64,000 bases of DNA from JBCCTX01 sp965263105. Lineage in GTDB: Bacteria; Bacteroidota; Bacteroidia; J057. Shown here piece after piece: positions 51,153 through 60,152 of the stretch. The number at the start of each line of letters is the position of its first letter. Position 1 is the stretch's first letter. The notes beneath the pieces are model-generated. The model did not search any database. It saw nothing but the letters and a program-made list of their open reading frames with translations, and was not told the DNA's origin. The stretch lies in NCBI GenBank assembly GCA_965263105.1, contig CBDHGL010000003.1:1426001-1490000 (forward strand), in the 5' to 3' direction. The position numbers were made by a program, and so were the translations under genes.

Positions 51153-51626
51153 ATGAACTTCATACTCTCCATTAACGGGAAAAAGCAAACAGTATCCGCA
51201 GAACCCGATACCCCACTTCTTTGGGTTCTACGGGAAAATCTCCAACTCACCGGGACCAAATACGGTTGTGGCCTGGCCCAGTGTGGGTCTTGCACGGTTC
51301 ACCTAGATGGCAATCCGGTAAGAGCCTGCATCGTTCCAGTTTCAGCTATCAAAGAAGGCCAAAAAATTACTACTATCGAAGGCCTCTCAGAAAATGGAGA
51401 CCACCCCCTACAAAAGGCCTGGATAGAAGTTCAGGCGCCCCAGTGTGGCTATTGCCAATCCGGTCAGATCATGCAGGCAGCGGCCCTTTTGGCCAACAAT
51501 CCCCAGCCCAGCCGGGAGGAAATTGTTCAGTACATGAACGGAAATCTCTGCCGCTGTGGGACCTATATGCGCATTGTAAAAGCTATCCAACTCGCCGCTC
51601 AAACTACCGAAGCCCATGGAAAATAA
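51153..51626 (+). CDS. iorA: Isoquinoline 1-oxidoreductase-type (2Fe-2S) subunit
   Basis: The 157-residue subunit carries two iron-sulphur clusters: Cys39, Cys44, Cys47 and Cys59 (plant-ferredoxin type, YGCGLAQCGSC), and Cys98, Cys101, Cys133 and Cys135 (CGYC and CRC). It moves electrons from the molybdenum centre of the next gene product. The last codons overlap the start of the large subunit by 11 bases, so the two are coupled. No flavin subunit is encoded, as in isoquinoline/aldehyde oxidoreductases that pass electrons to cytochromes. Confidence 0.92.
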   Translation: MNFILSINGKKQTVSAEPDTPLLWVLRENLQLTGTKYGCGLAQCGSCTVHLDGNPVRACIVPVSAIKEGQKITTIEGLSENGDHPLQKAWIEVQAPQCGYCQSGQIMQAAALLANNPQPSREEIVQYMNGNLCRCGTYMRIVKAIQLAAQTTEAHGK

Positions 51627-53772
51627 CGGAACGAATATCAAACGAAGGGACTTTCTCAAAGTAGGGGGAGGCCTAACCCTGGGAATCACGGCCATGGCGG
51701 CTTTTCCGGGCTTTGTCAGAACGCCTAAGGAAGATATAGCCGCAAATGGTAGCCAGCTTACGGCTTGGGTAAATATCCAACCTAGTGGTAAGATTACCAT
51801 CCTGAATCCAGCTGCCGAAATGGGGCAGGGTTCTATGACAGCTCTTCCAGTGATCATTGCAGAAGAACTGGATGCAGATTGGTCTCAGGTAAGCATTGAA
51901 AATGCCCCTGCGGACGTAGAAACCTATGGCTTGGAACGATGGGGGGGAAGGAAAATCATGTTGACAGTAGGGAGTTTTACGGTCAGTGGCTATTATGAGA
52001 GCCTACGACAGGCAGGGGCCCAGGCTAGATACGTGTTGTTGTACAGTGCAGCTAACCTGTGGGATGTTCCCATTGGGGAATTAGAAACGGAGCCTAGCAC
52101 CATTCTGCACAAAGCCAGTGGGAAATCTATGGGATACGGTGAGTTGATTGATCAGGTGAAAATGCCTGATTCTTTCCCAGAGCTTACGTTAAAAGACCCC
52201 CAAGACTTTCGACTCATTGGCTCTGTCATGCCTCGTTGGGATATTCCCAGTAAGGTAAATGGAGAGGCAAATTTTGCCATGGATATCCAGGTGCCTGGTA
52301 TGCTCTGTGGCGTTATCGAAAGGGGAAAGGTTCATGGAGCTAAACCCACTTTAGAAAATGAAGCAAAAATCCGAGAGATAGAAGGGGTAGTAGATTTAGT
52401 AGCACTTGACTACGGAATTGGAATAGTAGCCTCCTCTTTGCCTCAAGCCTTAAAAGCCAAGAAAGCTTTAAAGATCACTTGGACGAATGTTACAGCTTCC
52501 AAAGGACATAACAGCCAGGAACTCTTCGATACTTATAAAGGTATAGCGTCAGATGAGGGAAAGCAAGGCCGCGTCCTACATGAGGAAGGAAATATCAATG
52601 AGGCTCTAGGTCAAGGAGAAAAATCCTACGAGGCACTCTATCACAACGACTATGTCTACCACGCCCAGATGGAACCCCTCAATGCCGTGGCATCGGTTGC
52701 ACCAGATGGAAAGTCTGCCGAAGTCTGGGCCGGTACCCAGGCGGCAGGTTCACTTCCGGGGGCCGTTGCGCAGGTTCTCGGAATTGAGGCACAAGAAGTT
52801 ACTTTCCATCCCCAATATTTGGGGGGAGGGCTTGGTAGAAGGTCCCTCCATGATTATGTAATTGAAGCTGTGAAACTCTCTAATGCCGTAAAAAAGCCCG
52901 TCAAACTCATTTGGACCCGCCAGGATGATTTACAATACGGTCACTACAGGCCCTTATCCCTCCAGCGTATGCAGGCCAGCGTAGATAAAAAAGGTCAGCT
53001 GACCGGATTCTCTCATACCATTGTAGGAGATGGCTCCAATCTATTAGCCAGCGGGGCCAGAAATGCCTTTTATGACATTCCCAACCAGCACCTAGAACTA
53101 CGAACCCAGCAAAATGGTATTCGCCTCAAGCACTGGCGCTCCGTTGGCCACGGGCCCAACAAGTTCGCCATCGAATCCTTTATCGATGAGATCGCTCGGG
53201 ATCAGGCCAAAGACCCAGTTGCGTATCGAAGGATCTTGATGAGAAATAATCCCCGTGCCTTAGCCACCTTAAACCGGGCAGCAGAAATGGCCGTTTGGAA
53301 TAAGCCTCCGGTAAAAGGTCGGGGTAGGGGAGTAGCCTTTGGGGAACGTTCCGGTGCTCTTGTAACAGGTATTTGTGAAATCTCTCTGGATAAGGAAAAG
53401 GGAAAAATCAAGGTTCATCATTTTTGGATGGCCGTGGATGCAGGAACCATTGTCCAGCCGGATAATGCCATAGCCCAATTAGAAGGAGGAATCCTGATGG
53501 GGATGAGCAGTGTCTTGCAAGAGCGACTGACCATTGTCGACGGAGAGGTACAACAATCCAACTTTCATGATTATTCCCTCCTTCGGATGGCAGATATCCC
53601 CGAAAGTATAGAGATCGCCTTGATCCCTTCTACGGAAGCTCCTGAAGGAATAGGAGAAGGAAGTTTGCCTATAGTAGGAGGCGCCATTGGGAATGCCTTT
53701 GCCAATTTAACAGGGAAAAGGCTCCGACATTTGCCTTTTACGTCTGAGCGGATCAAAGCAGTGCTTTCTTAA
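51616..53772 (+). CDS. iorB: Molybdopterin-dependent oxidoreductase large subunit (isoquinoline 1-oxidoreductase type)
   Basis: The 718-residue protein has a Tat signal (NIKRRDFLKVGGGLTLGITAMAAFPG), so the folded heterodimer is exported with the small subunit piggybacking. The xanthine-dehydrogenase-like core is visible in AEMGQGSMTALPVIIAEELD, the cofactor loop HPQYLGGGLGRRSLHDY and the catalytic glutamate near GIGEGSLPIVGGAIGNA. It would oxidise N-heterocycles or aldehydes in the periplasm. The next gene starts 13 bases later on the same strand. Confidence 0.92.
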   Translation: MENNGTNIKRRDFLKVGGGLTLGITAMAAFPGFVRTPKEDIAANGSQLTAWVNIQPSGKITILNPAAEMGQGSMTALPVIIAEELDADWSQVSIENAPADVETYGLERWGGRKIMLTVGSFTVSGYYESLRQAGAQARYVLLYSAANLWDVPIGELETEPSTILHKASGKSMGYGELIDQVKMPDSFPELTLKDPQDFRLIGSVMPRWDIPSKVNGEANFAMDIQVPGMLCGVIERGKVHGAKPTLENEAKIREIEGVVDLVALDYGIGIVASSLPQALKAKKALKITWTNVTASKGHNSQELFDTYKGIASDEGKQGRVLHEEGNINEALGQGEKSYEALYHNDYVYHAQMEPLNAVASVAPDGKSAEVWAGTQAAGSLPGAVAQVLGIEAQEVTFHPQYLGGGLGRRSLHDYVIEAVKLSNAVKKPVKLIWTRQDDLQYGHYRPLSLQRMQASVDKKGQLTGFSHTIVGDGSNLLASGARNAFYDIPNQHLELRTQQNGIRLKHWRSVGHGPNKFAIESFIDEIARDQAKDPVAYRRILMRNNPRALATLNRAAEMAVWNKPPVKGRGRGVAFGERSGALVTGICEISLDKEKGKIKVHHFWMAVDAGTIVQPDNAIAQLEGGILMGMSSVLQERLTIVDGEVQQSNFHDYSLLRMADIPESIEIALIPSTEAPEGIGEGSLPIVGGAIGNAFANLTGKRLRHLPFTSERIKAVLS

Positions 53773-53785
53773 GGCTATAGCTGAT

Positions 53786-55717
53786 ATGTATTCCTTGTAT
53801 GTAGCTAAAAGGGAAGGTGATTTTCCCTTTAATAAATTTATTCTCACGTTTCTGTTCCCGTTATGTTTGGGAATACTATATTCCTTCCCTGTTTTTTCCC
53901 AAATCGACCTTCCCAAAGGGGACTTACTCTATGAGAACTCCCTAGATTCTCCTGATAAGCTCAGGGATTGGGTATTGGAAGGTCCTGCAGAACTAAATTT
54001 CAAGGAAGATTGGATGCATATGTTTTCTCCCAATGAAAGCGGGCATCACGTATTTTGGTGTCCTCAGGATTTTCCTTCCAGCTTTGTCGCCCAATGGGAA
54101 ATGCAAAATAGGGAGACAGATGCAGGACTGTGCATTATTTTTTTTGCGGCGACGGGAGTCCATGGAGAAGATATTTTTGACTCAAATTTAAAAAAGCGCG
54201 AAGGGATATTTAGACAATACACAAAAAGTGATCTGCATACCTATCATATCTCCTATTATGCCAACGCTGCCCACAACCCCAATAGACCTCATTCTCACCT
54301 GAGGAAAAACAAAGGCTTTTTTAAAGTACAGGAGGGAGAACAGGGAATTCCTCCGGCTTCCACCCAGATCCATCGGATCAGCCTTGTCAAGGATGAAGCA
54401 CAGATCCAGTTGTACGTTGACGAGCGAAAAATCATAGACTGGACCGATGATGGGAAAACTTATGGCCCTGTTTTAGAAGGGGGAAAAATAGGTTTTCGCC
54501 AGATGAAGTGGACCCATTTTCGCTATCGAAATTTCAACGTATGGGGCCATGCGAAAGATAAGCAAGCGAGTTGGCCTAGATGGACCATAGATAATACTTC
54601 TTCAGGGGCAGATGGCGTGAAATTGGGCGATGTGAATGGCGATGGTAGAATGGATATCGTTACGGGCTGGGAAGAAGGGGGGATCACCAAGGTCTATGTG
54701 CATCCTGGTACAGATAAAGTGAAAGAGCAGTGGCCGGGAGTGGTGGTAGGAAAAACGCCTCAGGTAGAAGATGCGGTTTTTGCCGACCTGGATGGAGATG
54801 GATTGCTCGAAGTGGTCAGCAGTACAGAGGGGAATACGCAACAAGTTATTGCCCACTGGGCAGGTACTGGGGACCTTTTGGACCCCTCATCCTGGCAGAG
54901 CGCTCTTATCCCGTCCTCAAATAGACTCACTCGATGGATGTATGCTGAGCCCCTACAGGTAGACAGACGCGGAAATGTGGATTTGGTCATTGGGGGAAAA
55001 AGGGATCAAGGAAATCCCGGAAAAGTTGGGTGGTTTGAAGCCCCTCGAAAGGGAAGGCAATGGGAAAAATGGAAATGGCATGAAATCGATAGTGTGGGAT
55101 GGATCATGTCCTTGGTAGTTCAGGATATGGATGGGGATGGAGACCAGGATATCCTCATGACTGACCGGTATGGAAGACAACAGGGATGTCGCTGGCTAGA
55201 GAATCCTGGGAAGAGACCGCTACAGAAAACTTTTTGGAACAGCCATTGGGTAGGAGGCCAAGGCTTAGAAGTTATGTTCATGACCATCGCTAATATTCTG
55301 GGAGACTCCAAACAGGAAATAATCGTCCCAGAACGAAGTGGAAATACCCTACGAGTTTTTGAAGGAGCAGGAAGTAGTTGGGAAGAATCGATCTATAAAC
55401 TCCCCCTTGATATAGGCAAATTAAAAGCGGTGGAGGCAGGAGATATAAATGGGGATGGAAAGAATGATCTAGTGATTAGCACCAATACCTATGGGCCCGG
55501 TAAGGTGGGGCTATTTTGGGTAGATGGACATGAGATTTGGGAAAATAAGGTACTACCCATTCAATCCATCTCGGGGGTTCATGAAGCCAAATATGACCAG
55601 GTTATTCTTTGGGACATAGATGAAGATGGGGACTTGGATGTTTTGACCTGTGAGGAAAATTATGGGGAAAATAGTGAGGGACTAGGGGTTATTTGGTATG
55701 AGAATGAAGGTCGATAG
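53786..55717 (+). CDS. Exported DUF1961 + FG-GAP repeat protein
   Basis: The 643-residue product has a signal peptide (ILTFLFPLCLGILYSFPVFSQ). The N-terminal 220 residues match DUF1961, a jelly-roll domain (GDLLYENSLDSPDKLRDWVLEGPAEL, FVAQWEMQNRETDAGLCIIFF) found with polysaccharide lyases. The rest is an FG-GAP/VCBS propeller with repeated calcium loops such as GDVNGDGRMDIV, ADLDGDGLLEVV, QDMDGDGDQDIL and WDIDEDGDLDVL. It probably binds or cleaves carbohydrate outside the inner membrane. The TAG stop is formed by heptad repeat 10. Confidence 0.85.
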   Translation: MYSLYVAKREGDFPFNKFILTFLFPLCLGILYSFPVFSQIDLPKGDLLYENSLDSPDKLRDWVLEGPAELNFKEDWMHMFSPNESGHHVFWCPQDFPSSFVAQWEMQNRETDAGLCIIFFAATGVHGEDIFDSNLKKREGIFRQYTKSDLHTYHISYYANAAHNPNRPHSHLRKNKGFFKVQEGEQGIPPASTQIHRISLVKDEAQIQLYVDERKIIDWTDDGKTYGPVLEGGKIGFRQMKWTHFRYRNFNVWGHAKDKQASWPRWTIDNTSSGADGVKLGDVNGDGRMDIVTGWEEGGITKVYVHPGTDKVKEQWPGVVVGKTPQVEDAVFADLDGDGLLEVVSSTEGNTQQVIAHWAGTGDLLDPSSWQSALIPSSNRLTRWMYAEPLQVDRRGNVDLVIGGKRDQGNPGKVGWFEAPRKGRQWEKWKWHEIDSVGWIMSLVVQDMDGDGDQDILMTDRYGRQQGCRWLENPGKRPLQKTFWNSHWVGGQGLEVMFMTIANILGDSKQEIIVPERSGNTLRVFEGAGSSWEESIYKLPLDIGKLKAVEAGDINGDGKNDLVISTNTYGPGKVGLFWVDGHEIWENKVLPIQSISGVHEAKYDQVILWDIDEDGDLDVLTCEENYGENSEGLGVIWYENEGR

Positions 55718-55738
55718 TCCATAGTCGGGGTCGGTAGG
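55711..55738. repeat. Heptad repeat, single arm (element 10)
   Basis: TAGTCCA and TAGTCGG follow GGTCGA. The first TAG (55715-55717) of this repeat is the stop codon of the DUF1961 gene. No inverted partner is seen; a GCCATGGC palindrome and a MITE-like element follow. Confidence 0.65.
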
Positions 55739-55756
55739 AAAAAGGAAATAGCCTTT

Positions 55757-55825
55757 AGGAACAACGCCATGGCTTGTTCTGTCCTCAGGGAAATAGTTCC
55801 AATGGGGAATGAAGGGACAGGATAA
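55757..55825. repeat. GCCATGGC-centred palindromic repeat, second copy
   Basis: GAACAA and TTGTTC arms flank C-GCCATGGC (55759-55779), followed by CTGTCC and, at 55814, GGGACAG, giving a further inverted match. It resembles the units at the trpD-trpC junction in design and core. Confidence 0.55.
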
Positions 55826-55844
55826 AAAATGATATCTCCTAAAT

Positions 55845-56123
55845 CTATGTACAGGACAAAAAATAAAATTTCTTATTTATTCGCCTTTTTGTACCCTTCC
55901 GCTGCAACCCCGTTTCCCTTTTTTCCCTTTCTAGGGGAAACTCAAAAGGGGTCCGGAAACGACCCAGGAAATCATGATGATTTCGCAGGGGATTCCCCCC
56001 TCTCTCCCCATTTCTAAGGGGGAGTCAGAGGGGGTTCCTTGAGAGAGGGGGCTAGGGGGTGAGTACAAAATAGGGTATTTTGATCCCAGATCTACTCATC
56101 TAAAGTTTTGTCCTGTACAGAAA
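55845..56123. mobile_element. MITE-like element, 279 bases, 14-base terminal inverted repeats
   Basis: TGTACAGGACAAAA (55848-55861) and its exact inverse TTTTGTCCTGTACA (56106-56119) bound the element. The 8-base sequence TCCTAAAT is directly repeated at 55837-55844 and 56124-56131, fitting a target duplication. The interior has no coding capacity but has runs of C/T and G/A that could fold back. It lies in the 422-base gap between the DUF1961 and sulfatase genes. Confidence 0.7.
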
Positions 56124-56139
56124 TCCTAAATAAATATTC

Positions 56140-57525
56140 ATGAAATTATCAGTCGGACTCATTTTGGGCATTATCATGATAGGTTCCCCTTTTTTGTGGA
56201 GTCCTGTTTTTTCCCAAGAAAATCAAACTCCTCCCAATTTCATTCTCATCTTAGCCGATGATTTAGGTTGGCCTTGTACTTCCTTTCAGATGGATGATAA
56301 TACCCCAAATTCCACAAGCGATTTCTTTGAAACTCCCCAACTCCAACAGCTAGCTCAGATGGGTATGCGTTTTTCGCAGGGGTATGCTCCTGCAGCCCTT
56401 TGTAGTCCTACTCGTAGAAGCATCCAATTAGGCATGAGTCCTGCCAGACTGGGAGATCAAGGCTTTAAGGAAAAATATTACCCCCAACGTTTTGATCTAC
56501 TTACACCAGCTTCCCTCTTAAAGAAAGTAAATCCCGCCTACAAGACGGCTCACTATGGGAAATGGGACTTGCGAGCAGACATATTCCCAGAAGACCTGGG
56601 CTATGATGAAAGTGATGGGAATACGGGTAATGGAAACGGGAATGTCTTTAGCAAAAAGCCCGAGAAATGGACCAAAGCTTTTGTGCGAAGCGATCCCAAA
56701 AAAATTGAAACGATTACACGTCGAGCAATGAACTTCATGGAGCGCCAGGTAAGGAATCAAAAGCCCTTTTATTTGCAACTTTCTCACTACGCCACACATG
56801 TGGATATGCAGACTCGAGCTGAAACCTTAGCCAAGTACAAGGCCAAAGCCAAGGGAGAAATTCATAAAATCCCTGCTTGGGCGGGTATGCTGGAAGACTT
56901 GGATACTGGGATTGGCCAGGTACTTGATAAAATTGAAGAGCTGAATATTGAAGAAAATACCTATATAATCTTTCTAGCAGATAATGGAGCCGTTCCCTTT
57001 ATCCCTCCGGGGGCAGATTACCTGGCGCATCCCTCAGCCTATCCTAAGCCCAGTAGAAATTTTCCGCTGAGAGGGGGAAAATGGAACCTGTATGAGGGGG
57101 GAATTCGCGTCCCCTTTATCGTCGTTGGACCTGGCATATCCCCTGACACTCAATGTGATCATCCGGTCGTAGGGTGGGATCTCTTACCGACCATTGTCGA
57201 CTTGGCTGGATATCAAGGACCTGTCCCCAAATTCTGGGATGGGCAAAGTTTTGTAAGGTATTTTGAAGATCCTCTCGGGAAAGAGATGGACCGCCCAGAT
57301 GGACTGATATTTCACCGCTACCATAGAAGTAAGTCCCATTCAGCCATGTTATCGGGTGATTTCAAACTGATCTATTTTTGGAAGACAGGCAAAATGGAAT
57401 TGTATAATTTAGCTAAAGATCCCGGAGAATTGCATAATTTGGGGGACTCGGAAATACAAAAAGCCTTGGAATTGAAGAGGCAACTCATGGATTATTTAAA
57501 ACGGGTGGATGCCGAATTTTTATGA
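56140..57525 (+). CDS. Exported sulfatase (type I, formylglycine-dependent)
   Basis: The 461-residue enzyme has a signal peptide (GLILGIIMIGSPFLWSPVFSQ) and the sulfatase core: metal ligands Asp40/Asp41 (ILADDLGWP), the modified-residue motif CSPTR (Cys88, Pro90, Arg92), the GKWDLR lysine and FLADNGAVP further metal ligands. Cys88 must be turned into formylglycine by a maturation enzyme encoded elsewhere. It removes sulfate esters from a polysaccharide. Its stop overlaps the lyase start (ATGA), so both likely act on the same substrate. Confidence 0.94.
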   Translation: MKLSVGLILGIIMIGSPFLWSPVFSQENQTPPNFILILADDLGWPCTSFQMDDNTPNSTSDFFETPQLQQLAQMGMRFSQGYAPAALCSPTRRSIQLGMSPARLGDQGFKEKYYPQRFDLLTPASLLKKVNPAYKTAHYGKWDLRADIFPEDLGYDESDGNTGNGNGNVFSKKPEKWTKAFVRSDPKKIETITRRAMNFMERQVRNQKPFYLQLSHYATHVDMQTRAETLAKYKAKAKGEIHKIPAWAGMLEDLDTGIGQVLDKIEELNIEENTYIIFLADNGAVPFIPPGADYLAHPSAYPKPSRNFPLRGGKWNLYEGGIRVPFIVVGPGISPDTQCDHPVVGWDLLPTIVDLAGYQGPVPKFWDGQSFVRYFEDPLGKEMDRPDGLIFHRYHRSKSHSAMLSGDFKLIYFWKTGKMELYNLAKDPGELHNLGDSEIQKALELKRQLMDYLKRVDAEFL

Positions 57526-60092
57526 ATAAGAACTTCATTTTTTTTGCTACAGCCAGTTTCATCTTCCTATTCGGCACAATAGGCTGTTCGGAGCCTCTTA
57601 AACAGTTATCGTTAAAAAAACCAGAATTGCTTTCATGGGAAAAACCTGAGGTGCCATTGGTAGTCAAGCCTCGATTCAGGCGGGAAGTTTCACCGCTAGA
57701 ATCCTCTCAGGTCAATCAAAATCCCCCCGTTTTTTTGTTTCCCTTAAAAGAAAATGGAAAGGCCACTTACTATCGTATACGCCTTTCCTCGGAGCCCTCC
57801 TTTAATCCCACAGCTACGCAATTGATCGATAGCCTCCCCTTTGCCCTATATAACCCTCATGAAAGCTTATCCCCAGGTACCTGGTTCTGGCAATATGCTT
57901 ATGATTCCTTGGAATGGTCGGCAGTTCATCAATTTGAACTACCGGAGGAGGTGGAAATTCGTGAAAGCCCTGCTTCGGAAGCTATCTTCCGAGCAGTTCC
58001 TATGAACCATCCGAGGGCCCTGGTCTTTGAATCCAACCTGTTCAACTTACGAAAGCGCAGTGAGAACAAAGTTGACGCAAAGAAAATTTTGGCGGAGGCA
58101 GCCTTATCTCTCCAACGGCCCCTCCCTTCTGAAAGGATGGGCTATCCCAGCAAAAAGGGAAATAGCCCTAAGGAATCGGAAAAGTTGGCCAAAGATGCCA
58201 GTAAGGCCTTAGGGGAAGCCGTACGTATGGGACTCGATCCCCTGGTAAAGGCTCATCTTCTGACCGGTGAACGGAAATATGCCAGAGCGGCTATCCGTTG
58301 GGGACTAGAGGTAGCCAGTTGGGACCCTAATGGGGTAAGTATGACCAATGACTTTGGGGATAGCCAATGCATGCTTCAGATGGCCCAGGTCTATGACGCC
58401 TGTTATAATTTACTTTCGGAAAAGGAGCGAGCCCTTCTTTTGGGAAGCATCCAAATTCGAGGTAATCGCTTTTACCACAAGTGGAAGCATTCCCTGGAGG
58501 CCAAGGCCTTCTCCGCTCATGTCTGGCAGCATATTCTGGAGCGTATGCTCAAGACTTCTTTGGCTACCTTACATGAACTGCCTGAGGCAGAAGATTGGTT
58601 GGTCTTTGTTTACGAGTTTTGGCTGGCCAGATCACCTATTTTGGGGCCATCAGATGGGGGCTGGTGGAATGGCTCCCATTATTTCGAGCTAAATGCCCAT
58701 TCTCTTCTAGAGATTCCCTTGATATTTCAGAGCCTTACTGGGGTAGACTTCTTTATTTCTCCTTTTTATGAGAACAATCCTCAATGGTTGACCTATGCCT
58801 TTCCTCCCAACTCTTTTAGTGAAGGCTTTGGTAATGGTACAGAAAAACAAAAGGGGCAAAAATTGGGGGCTATCGCCTACGCAGATGCCTTGAGTAGGCT
58901 GAAATCCAATGTGCATGCAGCAAAATATGCTGATCAGCATTTGAAGGCAAAAAATGCTTACCTGGAGGACGATGATACCTTTCGATGGTTTCGCCTTCGC
59001 TGGGAATTACCGGAACGGCCAGAAGTTCCCTATACCCTGGAATACCCACTGGCAAAGGCCTTCCTCCAAACAGGTACGGTCAATATGCACACAGATCTTC
59101 GGCACCCGGAAAAGAACCTTATGCTAAGTATGCGTTCCAGCCTATTTGGATCTCTGAGTCATGCCCACGCCGACCAAAATTCCTTCAACATTCAGTTTGG
59201 AGGGGAACGCCTTTTTTACAACTCAGGGTATCGCCCCTCCATGGGGGTACCCCATTATACGGATTGGTTCAAAGCCACAAAAGGACACAATACTTTGTTG
59301 ATTGATGGCAAAGGACAACCCATTTCCAGTGGAGAATCATTCGGATGGATCGCTCGTTTTCTCCATGGGGAGCAAATAAGTTATGCTCTTGGGGAAGCAA
59401 GCCAGTCCTATGACAATGTATATGAACAAACCCAACGAGCGGGATTGGATACCTTTCGAAGGCACCTACTTTTACTTCGTCCCAACATCATCGTTATTTA
59501 TGATGAACTCGCTGCTGATCACGAAGCCAATTGGGATTGGCTTTTGCACAGTATGGAAGAAACGAGAAAGGATCCTGATTTTGGACAATTGCTCTGTGAA
59601 ACCGCCAATGCCAAAGCCCGCTTAAACCTCTATGCTTCTGGACCCTTGAAGGTAAGCATTGACACGGAGTTTGATCCAGCCCCAGAGAACTATAGAGGGC
59701 TAAAAGATGCTACAGGAAAGTTGATGGAGTTTAAAGATCAATGGCACATTCATGCCAAGACAAGGGGAAGTTCTGCACGCTACCTCGCCATAATTCAGGT
59801 GCTCGATAAGAGTGGTTCGAATAAATTTGTGGATCTCCCTGCAAATTTTTCAGGAGAGGTACAGGTAGGATCTTGGAAAATGTCAGCTGAGATGGATCCC
59901 GCTAAAGCCCCTTCCTTTACTTTTCAAAAGTCGGATGGGAAAGCTGCTATTAGCTTAAATACTACTCTCATCAAAATGGGAGGAGCTACCTATAGGCCTA
60001 CCTATAAGGCAAGTACATTTTTGGTAGAAAAGATAGCTGGTAAGGTGGTAGAAAAAGAGGCTATTGATGAGTTTCCCGGAAATAGGAAGTAG
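57522..60092 (+). CDS. Heparinase II/III-family polysaccharide lyase, lipoprotein
   Basis: The 856-residue protein has a lipoprotein signal with lipobox TIGC (Cys22). Residues 60-300 resemble DUF4962 with its alpha/alpha toroid start (PPVFLFPLKENGKATYYRIRLSS, HPRALVFESNLFNLRKR); residues 530-730 form the heparinase II/III-like domain (GSLSHAHADQNSFNIQFGGERLFYNSGY; His and Tyr are catalytic in relatives). It would cleave uronic-acid-containing glycans such as alginate, ulvan or glycosaminoglycans; the preceding sulfatase points to a sulfated one. Confidence 0.88.
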   Translation: MNKNFIFFATASFIFLFGTIGCSEPLKQLSLKKPELLSWEKPEVPLVVKPRFRREVSPLESSQVNQNPPVFLFPLKENGKATYYRIRLSSEPSFNPTATQLIDSLPFALYNPHESLSPGTWFWQYAYDSLEWSAVHQFELPEEVEIRESPASEAIFRAVPMNHPRALVFESNLFNLRKRSENKVDAKKILAEAALSLQRPLPSERMGYPSKKGNSPKESEKLAKDASKALGEAVRMGLDPLVKAHLLTGERKYARAAIRWGLEVASWDPNGVSMTNDFGDSQCMLQMAQVYDACYNLLSEKERALLLGSIQIRGNRFYHKWKHSLEAKAFSAHVWQHILERMLKTSLATLHELPEAEDWLVFVYEFWLARSPILGPSDGGWWNGSHYFELNAHSLLEIPLIFQSLTGVDFFISPFYENNPQWLTYAFPPNSFSEGFGNGTEKQKGQKLGAIAYADALSRLKSNVHAAKYADQHLKAKNAYLEDDDTFRWFRLRWELPERPEVPYTLEYPLAKAFLQTGTVNMHTDLRHPEKNLMLSMRSSLFGSLSHAHADQNSFNIQFGGERLFYNSGYRPSMGVPHYTDWFKATKGHNTLLIDGKGQPISSGESFGWIARFLHGEQISYALGEASQSYDNVYEQTQRAGLDTFRRHLLLLRPNIIVIYDELAADHEANWDWLLHSMEETRKDPDFGQLLCETANAKARLNLYASGPLKVSIDTEFDPAPENYRGLKDATGKLMEFKDQWHIHAKTRGSSARYLAIIQVLDKSGSNKFVDLPANFSGEVQVGSWKMSAEMDPAKAPSFTFQKSDGKAAISLNTTLIKMGGATYRPTYKASTFLVEKIAGKVVEKEAIDEFPGNRK

Positions 60093-60152
60093 CTTTCCTT
60101 TTTCTTATTATGATTTTTCCTTCGAACTCCTAACCAAAGACCCGCAAAACTC

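Noticed and set aside
51221..51857. Long alternative frames (147 and 149 codons) over the oxidoreductase pair
   Set aside because: The iron-sulphur and Tat motifs in the chosen frames leave no doubt; the others are GC-driven shadows.
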